In this document: piece by piece, positions 52,450-59,176 of the stretch | Layout of the letters: each line of letters begins with the position of its first letter | How positions within the stretch are numbered: position 1 is the first letter of the stretch | Origin: Clavibacter tessellarius | GTDB taxonomy: Bacteria > Actinomycetota > Actinomycetes > Actinomycetales > Microbacteriaceae | NCBI RefSeq assembly: GCF_001618005.1 | Contig: NZ_LQXA01000004.1 | Span: 1-59,176 of the forward strand | Direction: 5' to 3' | DNA length: 59,176 nucleotides | Position numbers and translations under genes: made by a program | Notes under the pieces: model-generated | Databases searched by the model: none | Told to the model about the DNA's origin: nothing | What the model saw: only the letters and a program-made list of their open reading frames with translations

Positions 52450-53086
52450 CGACACCGCGACCACCGACGCCGCGACCGCCGCGACCGCCTCGACCACCGC
52501 GACCGGACGCCGCCGGCGCCTCGTGATCCTCGTGGTCGCGGCCGTCGTGGTCGCGGTCCTCGTCGTCGCCGCCGTCCTCGCCTCCCGCGGCGGGGCCGAC
52601 GGCGGCACGGGGCCGGGCGGCGCCGACCTCGACGCGCCTGCTCCCGTCACGTCGCAGGATCCGGCCGACGGCCAGGCGCCGCCCGCCGAGGCGCCCGCGG
52701 TGGGCCTCGACGCGACCGCCCAGCCCGTGCCCGGCGTCGACGTGTCCATCGACGAGCTGCGGGCCGTCGAGGGCGTCGCCGACGGCGCGGGCGAGATCGC
52801 CGGCCCCGCCCTGTCCTTCGTCGTCACCGTCGCGAACGGCACCGACGCGCCCGTCTCCCTCGCCGCCGCGGTGGTCACCGTCGCCTCCGGCGCGGACCTC
52901 CTCCCGGCAGACCCGCTCCGCACCGGCAGCACGCCGCTGCCCGCCGAGGTCCCGGCCGGCGGGACCGCCACGGCGACCTACGTGTTCACCGTCCCGGTCG
53001 AGCGCCGCGACGACGTGCGCATCGCCTACGACCACCGCGCGGGCACCCCCGCCGTGGTCTTCTCCGGACAGGCGCCGCGGCCCTGA
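52430..53086 (+). CDS. Membrane-anchored hypothetical protein, 218 residues
   Basis: After an N-terminal cytosolic part (DTATTDAATAATASTTATG) comes one membrane segment at about residues 30-50 (RRLVILVVAAVVVAVLVVAAVLASR), then a Gly/Pro/Asp-rich spacer and an extracytoplasmic domain of about 110 residues. This is all-beta in appearance (LSFVVTVANGTDAPVSLAAA; PAGGTATATYVFTVPVERRDDVRIA), like DUF4352 or other immunoglobulin-like adhesive folds. I cannot name the family. It overlaps the polymerase gene, so the two probably work together on the surface glycan. Confidence 0.8.
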   Translation: MDRSTPDDTATTDAATAATASTTATGRRRRLVILVVAAVVVAVLVVAAVLASRGGADGGTGPGGADLDAPAPVTSQDPADGQAPPAEAPAVGLDATAQPVPGVDVSIDELRAVEGVADGAGEIAGPALSFVVTVANGTDAPVSLAAAVVTVASGADLLPADPLRTGSTPLPAEVPAGGTATATYVFTVPVERRDDVRIAYDHRAGTPAVVFSGQAPRP

Positions 53087-53127
53087 TCCGCCGCCGGTCC
53101 CCGTCCCCGCGGGGCCGGCGCAGGCCA

Positions 53128-53142
53128 CCCCCGCACTGGGGG
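53128..53142. promoter_or_regulatory. Dyad CCCCCGCACTGGGGG upstream of the LamG/PKD gene
   Basis: Its reverse strand reads CCCCCAGTGCGGGGG, matching the dyad at 50830. It lies 25 bases ahead of a -10 candidate TAGGAT (53167-53172), adjacent to where the -35 should be, a usual activator position. Confidence 0.5.
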
Positions 53143-53237
53143 ATCCGGCCGGATCGACCGTGAAAGTAGGATCCGGTCAGCGCACCGGCAACCCGAAAGG
53201 CCGGCGCGCGTCACCCGAACCCGAATGAGGCCTCACC

Positions 53238-56200
53238 ATGGGCATTACCCTGCCCGCGCGCCTGCGTCCGCTCGCGCTCGCCACCGCCGTCGCCGTCCTG
53301 GCATCGGCCTTCGTGGGCGTCCAGCCCGCCGTGGCGGACACCGTCCCCGTCGAATCCGCCACGCCCACCACCGTCTCCGCGGACGCCCTGCCCACCGTGC
53401 AGATCGACGGCGTGGTCTGGACCCAGGAGGTGGTGGGCGACACCGTCTTCGTGGGCGGCAGCTTCGCCACCGCCCAGCCGGCCGGAGCCGCGCCCGGCGT
53501 GGGCACCGTCCCGCGCTCCAACCTCCTCGCCTACGACATCCGCACGGGCGCGCTCATCACCTCCTTCGCGCCGGTCGTCAACGGCCAGGTCAAGGCCATC
53601 GAGGCGTCGCCGGACGGGAAGCGCATCTACATCGGCGGCACGTTCACCTCCGTCAACGGCGTGAACAAGTACCGCGTGGCGGCCCTGGACCCGGTCACCG
53701 GCCAGGTCATCGGCTCCTTCACGGCGGGCACCAACGCCTCGGTGAGCACCATCGTCGCGACGGCGTCGACCGTCTACATCGGCGGGGCCTTCTCCTCGAT
53801 CGGCAAGAGCGTCCGCTCGCGCATCGCGGCCGTGAACGCCTCGAACGGCGTGGAGACGGCGTTCGCGCCCACGACGTCGGACGGGACGGTGACCTCGATG
53901 GTCATCTCGCCCGACGGCCAGAAGCTCGTCCTCGGCGGCAGCTTCACGAGCCTCAACGGCTCGAGCGACCCGGGCTACGGCCTGGGCGCGGTCAGCACCG
54001 CCACGGGCCGGAACCTGCCGTGGGGGATCAACTCCCTCGTGCGCAACGCCGGCAAGGACGCGGCGATCACGAGCCTCACCAGCGACTCCGACAGCGTCTA
54101 CGGCACGGGCTACACGTACGGCAAGACCGGCAACCTCGAGGGCGCCTTCCGCGCCGACTGGGCCACCGGCACCACCACGTGGGTCGAGGACTGCCACGGC
54201 GACACGCACTCCGCCGTGCCGTTCGGCGACACCGTCTACGTCGCGGGCCACCCGCACTACTGCGGCAACGTCGGCGGCTTCGGCCAGACCGAGCCGACCT
54301 GGACCTTCTACCGCGGCCTCGCGTTCTCGAAGGCCGTCACGGGGACGCTGACGCGCGACCCCATGGGGTACCACAACTTCGAGGGCACCCCGGCCCCGAC
54401 GCTGCTCGACTGGTACCCCGACTTCAACGTCGGCACGGTCACCGGCCAGAGCCAGGGACCGTGGAGCGTCGCCGCTGGCGACGGCTACCTCTCCTACGCG
54501 GGCGAGTTCACGCAGGTGAACGGCAAGCGCCAGCAGGGCATCGTGCGCTTCGCCGTGAAGGACAGGGCTCCGAACACGCAGGGGCCGGTCGACGCCGGCG
54601 CCCTCTTCAAGCCCACCGTGACGAGCTTCGAGCCCGGCACCGCGCGCGTCACGTGGCCGGCCAACGCCGACCGCGACAACCGCCGGCTCACGTACGCCGT
54701 CTACCGCGACGGCAACACGACCACGCCCGTGTACACGACCACGCAGGACTCGCGCCCGTGGGACCGCCCGGCGATGGGCTTCGTCGACCGCGGCCTCACG
54801 GCGGGCACGACGTACACGTACCGGATCCGCGCCACCGACCCGCTCGGCAACACCGTCCTCGGCGACACCGCGCCGGTCACCGTGACGGGCGTCGACCCGG
54901 GCGGCTACGTCGACGCCGTGCGCGCCGACGGGGCCTCCGGCTTCTGGCGCCTCGGCGAGCCGTCGGGCCCGACCGTCTACGACTGGGCCGGCTTCGCCGA
55001 CCAGGTGGCGGGCGCCGGCGTCAGCCGCGGCGCGCCGGGGGCCGTCGTCGGCGACCCGACGACGTCCTCGACGTTCAGCGGCACCGACGCGGGGCTCTCG
55101 GCCACGCAGCAGCTGATCCCCGCGCCGCAGACCTTCTCCGTGGAGGCGTGGATCAAGACCACGACCACCGCGGGCGGGAAGATCGTCGGCTTCGGCGACA
55201 GGAGCACGGGCACCTCGAGCAACTACGACCGCCACCTCTACATGGACGGCAGCGGCTACGTGACGTTCGGCGTGTACCCCGGCACCGAGCGGAAGCTGAG
55301 GTCCAGCACGGCGCTCAACGACGGGAAGTGGCACCAGCTGGTCGGCACGCTCGGCTCCGGCGGCATGCAGCTCTTCGTCGACGGCGTCCGCGCGGGCTAC
55401 CGCGCCGACACGACCGGCGGGCAGGACTACCGGGGCTTCTGGCGCATCGGCGGCGACAACTCGTGGAGCGGCGGCCCGTGGTTCGCGGGCGAGATCGACG
55501 AGGTCGCGGTGTACCCGACCGCGCTCGACCGGAGCCGCGTGGACGCGCACTACGTCGCCTCGGGCCGCGCGTCCACCCTGCCGCAGGCGCCCGCCGACTC
55601 GTACGGCAGCCGCGTGTTCCAGGACGACGCCGACTCCTTCTGGCGCCTCGACGAGAAGGGGGGCACCACCGTGGCCGCCGACGCGAGCACCACGGCGAGC
55701 CCGGCCGCCTACGTGGGCGGCGTGACGCAGGGCGTGCCCGGCGTGCTCACGACCGCGGGCAGCGCGGCCGCGCGCTTCGACGGCCAGTCGGGGATGGTGT
55801 CCGGCACGCGCCGCGTCTCCGACCCGCAGGTGTACTCGCTCGAGCTCTGGTTCAGCTCGACGACGAACCGGGGCGGCAAGCTCATCGGCTTCGGCGACAA
55901 CCCGAACGGCCTGTCCAACAACTACGACCGGCACGTGTTCCTCCGCGACGACGGCCGGATCACCTTCGGCACGTGGACGGGCCAGGAGAACACGGTCACC
56001 ACGCCGGGCTCCTACACCGACGGACGCTGGCACCAGGTGGTGGCGACGCAGTCGGGCGAGGGCCTGAAGCTCTACGTCGACGGCGCCCTCATCGGCACCC
56101 ATCCGCAGACGCAGGCGCAGGGCTACGACGGCTTCTGGAAGCTCGGCGGCGACCCGACCTGGGGATCCTCCAGCCCCTACGTGCAGGCGACCATCGACGA

Positions 56201-57959
56201 GGCGGCCGTGTACACGACCGCGCTCTCGGCGAGCACCGTCGCCCAGCACTACGCGCTCGGCCAGGGCACCGCGCCCAACCAGGCGCCGACGGCCGCGTTC
56301 GACGCGGAGCCGACGGACCTGCAGGTGGCGGTGGACGCGTCCGCGTCGGCCGACGCCGACGGCACGGTGGCCTCCTACGCCTGGGACTTCGGCGACGGCG
56401 GCACGGCGACCGGCGCGAAGGCGACGCACGCCTACGCCCTGGCCGGCACCTACCCGGTGCGCCTCACGGTGACGGATGACGAGGGCGCCACGGCGGTCAA
56501 GACCGCCGACGTCACGGTCGTCGCCCCGCGCGCGAACCAGGCGCCGACGGCCGCCTTCACCTCCACGATGGACGCCCTCGCGCTCGCCGTCGACGGGCGG
56601 GCGTCCGCCGACGCGGACGGGCGCATCGCCTCCCACGCCTGGGCGTTCGGCGACGGATCCACCGCCACGGGCGCCGAGGCGCGTCATACCTACGCCGCGG
56701 CGGGGACCTACCCGGTCACCCTCACGGTCACGGACGACGAGGGCCTCACGGGCGTCAGCACGACGTCGGTGACGGTGACCGCCGCGCCCCCCGCGAACCA
56801 GGCGCCCACCGCCTCGTTCACGAGCCGCGTCACGGACCTGTCCGTCGCGGTGGACGGGACGGCGTCCGCGGACGCCGACGGCCGGGTCGCCTCCTACGCC
56901 TGGCAGTTCGGCGACGGCGCGACGGCGACCGGCGCCACGGCGACGCACGCCTACGCCGCGGCGGGCACCTACCAGGTGCGCCTCACGGTCACGGACGGCG
57001 AGGGGTCCACGGCGACGAGCCTGCAGAGCGTCACGGCGACGGCCCCCGTGGTCGTCGACGGGCCTCCGACGGCGTCCTTCACGAGCGCGGTGACCGGATC
57101 CGCGGTCGCGGTCGACGCCTCCGCGTCCTCCGACGCCGAGGGCCCGATCGCCTCGTACGCCTGGCAGTTCGGCGACGGCACCTCGGCCGCCGGCCGCACT
57201 GCCAGCCGCGTCTACGCCGCCCCCGGCACCTACACGGTGACGCTGACGGTCACGGACTCCGCGGGCGCCACGGCGACCTCGACCGGCACCGTGACGATCG
57301 CCGCGGCGCCCGTCGCCGCCCCGCTCGCCCGCGACGCGTTCACGCGCAGCGCGACGAACGGCTGGGGCACGGCGGACGTGGGCGGGGCGTGGACCCGCTG
57401 GGGCCTCGCGTCCTACCTGAGCGTCAAGGACGGCGCCGCGAGGATCGCGCTGCCGAGCACCGGCGTGCAGGGCGGCGGGACGCTCCAGGGCGTGAGGTCG
57501 ACCGACACCGACCTGCGGACGACCTTCTCGCTCGACAAGGCGGCCACCGGCGGCGGCACGTACCTCTACGCGACCGGGCGCCGGGTGGCGGACGACAACG
57601 AGTACCGCGCGCTGGTGCGCATGAAGAGCACGGGCACGGTCGCCGTGTCGCTGCTCGCGTACCGGAACTCGTCGTCGAGCACGGTCATCGCGCCCGAGGT
57701 GCAGGTGCCCGGCACCGTCGCCCCGGGGACCGCGGTGAGCGTGCGCCTGCAGGTGACGGGCACGTCGCCCACCACGATCGCGGCCAAGGTCTGGATCGCG
57801 GGGACGCCCGAGCCCGCCGCGTGGACGGTGCGGGCCACCGACTCCACCGCGAGCCTGCAGGCGCCCGGCGGCGTGGGCCTCGTCGGCTACATCTCGGGCA
57901 GCGCCACGAACGCGCCGCAGACCATCTCGGTCACCGAGTTCAGCGCGTTCCGACCCTGA
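53238..57959 (+). CDS. Large secreted multi-domain protein: propeller-like, Fn3-like, two LamG, four PKD, C-terminal module
   Basis: 1573 residues. Signal peptide 1-32 (LATAVAVLASAFVGVQPAVA). Residues about 45-440 contain repeated VGGSFATAQ, IGGTFTSVNG, IGGAFSSIG and LGGSFTSLNG blades, like a beta-propeller. An Fn3-like domain lies at about 456-550. LamG-type domains follow at about 552-775 and 787-1010 (VDAVRADGASGFWRLGEPSG; YVDGALIGTH). PKD repeats start near 1011, 1098, 1184 and 1272 (ASADADGTVASYAWDFGDGG). Residues 1361-1573 repeat the module of the beta-helix protein (RDAFTRSATNGWGTADVGGA). No LPxTG or membrane anchor is seen, so it is released or bound to surface glycan. A role in adhesion or matrix is inferred. 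Confidence 0.9.
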   Translation: MGITLPARLRPLALATAVAVLASAFVGVQPAVADTVPVESATPTTVSADALPTVQIDGVVWTQEVVGDTVFVGGSFATAQPAGAAPGVGTVPRSNLLAYDIRTGALITSFAPVVNGQVKAIEASPDGKRIYIGGTFTSVNGVNKYRVAALDPVTGQVIGSFTAGTNASVSTIVATASTVYIGGAFSSIGKSVRSRIAAVNASNGVETAFAPTTSDGTVTSMVISPDGQKLVLGGSFTSLNGSSDPGYGLGAVSTATGRNLPWGINSLVRNAGKDAAITSLTSDSDSVYGTGYTYGKTGNLEGAFRADWATGTTTWVEDCHGDTHSAVPFGDTVYVAGHPHYCGNVGGFGQTEPTWTFYRGLAFSKAVTGTLTRDPMGYHNFEGTPAPTLLDWYPDFNVGTVTGQSQGPWSVAAGDGYLSYAGEFTQVNGKRQQGIVRFAVKDRAPNTQGPVDAGALFKPTVTSFEPGTARVTWPANADRDNRRLTYAVYRDGNTTTPVYTTTQDSRPWDRPAMGFVDRGLTAGTTYTYRIRATDPLGNTVLGDTAPVTVTGVDPGGYVDAVRADGASGFWRLGEPSGPTVYDWAGFADQVAGAGVSRGAPGAVVGDPTTSSTFSGTDAGLSATQQLIPAPQTFSVEAWIKTTTTAGGKIVGFGDRSTGTSSNYDRHLYMDGSGYVTFGVYPGTERKLRSSTALNDGKWHQLVGTLGSGGMQLFVDGVRAGYRADTTGGQDYRGFWRIGGDNSWSGGPWFAGEIDEVAVYPTALDRSRVDAHYVASGRASTLPQAPADSYGSRVFQDDADSFWRLDEKGGTTVAADASTTASPAAYVGGVTQGVPGVLTTAGSAAARFDGQSGMVSGTRRVSDPQVYSLELWFSSTTNRGGKLIGFGDNPNGLSNNYDRHVFLRDDGRITFGTWTGQENTVTTPGSYTDGRWHQVVATQSGEGLKLYVDGALIGTHPQTQAQGYDGFWKLGGDPTWGSSSPYVQATIDEAAVYTTALSASTVAQHYALGQGTAPNQAPTAAFDAEPTDLQVAVDASASADADGTVASYAWDFGDGGTATGAKATHAYALAGTYPVRLTVTDDEGATAVKTADVTVVAPRANQAPTAAFTSTMDALALAVDGRASADADGRIASHAWAFGDGSTATGAEARHTYAAAGTYPVTLTVTDDEGLTGVSTTSVTVTAAPPANQAPTASFTSRVTDLSVAVDGTASADADGRVASYAWQFGDGATATGATATHAYAAAGTYQVRLTVTDGEGSTATSLQSVTATAPVVVDGPPTASFTSAVTGSAVAVDASASSDAEGPIASYAWQFGDGTSAAGRTASRVYAAPGTYTVTLTVTDSAGATATSTGTVTIAAAPVAAPLARDAFTRSATNGWGTADVGGAWTRWGLASYLSVKDGAARIALPSTGVQGGGTLQGVRSTDTDLRTTFSLDKAATGGGTYLYATGRRVADDNEYRALVRMKSTGTVAVSLLAYRNSSSSTVIAPEVQVPGTVAPGTAVSVRLQVTGTSPTTIAAKVWIAGTPEPAAWTVRATDSTASLQAPGGVGLVGYISGSATNAPQTISVTEFSAFRP

Positions 57960-57972
57960 TGCGCGCGCGGCG

Positions 57973-57996
57973 GGGTCGGCCGGATGCGGCCGGCCC
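57973..57996 (+). terminator. Terminator hairpin after the LamG/PKD gene
   Basis: GGGTCGGCCG (57973-57982) pairs with CGGCCGGCCC (57987-57996), with one T-G wobble, around a 4-base loop. Confidence 0.6.
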
Positions 57997-58087
57997 GGCC
58001 TCGCGCGTCCCCTCCCCTCGCGCGTCCCCGCCCCTCGGCGGCACCCGCCTCCCGCACCGCCGCCCGCCCATCGACCTGGAGCACCAC

Positions 58088-59146
58088 GTGAGCCGCCGAC
58101 CCGATCCGACCGCCCCGTCCCGGCGCGCCCGCGCCCTCGTGGTGCAGCAGTCCTTCCCCACGCCCCGGCCCACCACGAACCCGTACCTCGTGATGCTCGC
58201 CGAGAGCATCGCCCGCCAGCCCGGCGTCGCGGTCCGCACCTTCTCCTGGACGAGCGCGCTGCTGCGGCCCTACGACGTGCTGCACGTGCACTGGCCCGAG
58301 ATCCTGGTCTCCGGGCACGGGCCGCTCAAGCGGCTCGTGCGGCAGGGCCTCACGGTCGCGCTCGTCGCGCGGCTCGCGATCACGCGCACGCCGCTCGTGC
58401 GGACGCTGCACAACCTCGAGCTGCCCGACGGGATCTCCCGCCGGGAGCGCGCGCTGCTGCGGCTGATGGAGCGGCGGACGACCCTCTGGATCCACCTCAA
58501 CGAGGACACCCCGGAGCGCGCCGACCGTCCGCACGAGACCATCGTCCACGGCCACTACCGGGACTGGTTCCGCCACCACCCGCGACCCGACGTCGTGCCC
58601 GGCCGCATCGGCTACTTCGGCCTCATCCGCCGCTACAAGGGCGTCGACCGGCTGCTCGCGGCGTTCCGCGGCATGCCCCGGGACGCGTCGCTGCGCGTGG
58701 GCGGCCGCCCGTCGTCGCCGGAGCTCGCCGCCTCGCTCGAGGGCCTCGCGGCGGCCGACGACCGCGTCCGGCTCGACCTCCGCTTCCTCGCGGACGCCGA
58801 GGTGGTCGAGCTCGTCGGCGCCTCCGAGCTCGTGGTGCTGCCCTACCGGGAGATGCACAACTCCGGCGGCGCCCTCACGACCCTGAGCCTCGACCGGCCC
58901 GTGCTGATGCCCGCCAACCGCGTGAACGCGCGCCTCGCCGCGGAGGTCGGGCCCGGCTGGGTGCACGCCTACGAGGGCGAGCTCGAGGCCGCGGACGTGG
59001 CCGCGGCGCTGGATGCCGTGCGCGCGCTCGCGCCCGGCGCACGGCCCGACCTGTCCCGCCGCGAGTGGCCGGAGGCGGGCGCCCGGCACGTCGCCGCGTA
59101 CCGGCGCGCGGTCGCGATCGTCGCGGGCCGCCGGGCCTGTGGCTGA
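58088..59146 (+). CDS. Glycosyltransferase, GT-B fold (surface polysaccharide)
   Basis: 352 residues from GTG 58088 after GGAGC. RALVVQQSFPTPRPTTNPYLVML and DVLHVHWPEILVSG form the acceptor half. The donor half has GRIGYFGLIRRYKGVDRLLAAF, LRFLADAEVVELVGASELVVLPYREMHNSGG, and a family-type Glu/Ser-Gly pair at the sugar-nucleotide site. It resembles GumK/EpsF-like transferases of exopolysaccharide clusters. It would add one sugar to the lipid-linked repeat unit at the inner membrane face. A hairpin separates it from the LamG/PKD gene, and 30 bases remain before the window edge. Confidence 0.88.
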   Translation: MSRRPDPTAPSRRARALVVQQSFPTPRPTTNPYLVMLAESIARQPGVAVRTFSWTSALLRPYDVLHVHWPEILVSGHGPLKRLVRQGLTVALVARLAITRTPLVRTLHNLELPDGISRRERALLRLMERRTTLWIHLNEDTPERADRPHETIVHGHYRDWFRHHPRPDVVPGRIGYFGLIRRYKGVDRLLAAFRGMPRDASLRVGGRPSSPELAASLEGLAAADDRVRLDLRFLADAEVVELVGASELVVLPYREMHNSGGALTTLSLDRPVLMPANRVNARLAAEVGPGWVHAYEGELEAADVAAALDAVRALAPGARPDLSRREWPEAGARHVAAYRRAVAIVAGRRACG

Positions 59147-59176
59147 CCGGGGGAGGGGCGGCGGCGGATGCGGCGG

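Noticed and set aside
53211-56948. 1245-residue minus-strand frame opposite the LamG/PKD gene
   Set aside because: Composition is Arg/Gly/Val/His-biased with no domains, while the plus strand shows clear repeats and a signal peptide.

Overview
The window is a high-GC (roughly 70 % or more by eye, except one island) chromosomal segment from an actinobacterium. GGATCC-rich coding sequence, frequent GTG starts, leaderless promoters of the type TANNNT then ATG, a DUF7882-like protein and the mix of plant-polymer and surface genes point to Microbacteriaceae, most likely Clavibacter or a close plant-associated relative. The taxon is an inference from style and gene content. No rRNA, tRNA, CRISPR array, insertion sequence or phage module was seen.

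Layout. (1) 1-2813, minus: a tetritol/erythrulose-type operon (DhaK-DhaL fusion kinase, RpiB-type isomerase, TPI-like isomerase cut by the window edge) behind a perfect palindrome. (2) 2893-4283, minus: a GAF-ANTAR regulator and two small proteins, then a 500-base gap holding three consecutive hairpins. (3) 4784-10681, minus: a GntR/UTRA regulator, a sugar ABC importer and IolG- and IolE-like enzymes, probably for an inositol-like compound. (4) 10968-15637, plus: secreted nuclease, thioredoxin, RecQ.

(5) 15983-34043, plus, is the most striking part. It encodes a GH127 beta-L-arabinofuranosidase, a complete Dpp-type peptide importer, a prolyl-iminopeptidase-like hydrolase, an Xaa-Pro aminopeptidase, an FCD-type GntR regulator, and then every enzyme of trans-4-hydroxy-L-proline catabolism to 2-oxoglutarate: three-subunit D-hydroxyproline dehydrogenase, deaminase, epimerase and semialdehyde dehydrogenase. 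Together they read as one route for eating arabinosylated hydroxyproline-rich peptides, the material of plant extensins. An identical AT-rich 12-mer lies in front of both halves of the locus and is the likely operator of the regulator encoded between them.

(6) 34226-36406: acyl-CoA oxidase. (7) 36621-42611: a polymorphic-toxin island, with a DUF6507-like partner, a YeeF-like toxin with a C-terminal nuclease, five YezG-like immunity paralogues, an orphan toxin tip and a toxin remnant. The immunity part is clearly lower in GC. (8) 42649-45798: DUF1349 protein, MazEF pair, an SGNH-like protein without its catalytic residues, and a prolyl aminopeptidase. (9) 45877-59146: a surface-polysaccharide region with acyltransferase, nucleotidyltransferase, secreted beta-helix protein, O-antigen-ligase-like polymerase, an anchored protein, a 1573-residue LamG/PKD protein and a glycosyltransferase. 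A recurring C-rich/G-rich inverted repeat (CCCC...GGGG) sits upstream of several genes for secreted products.
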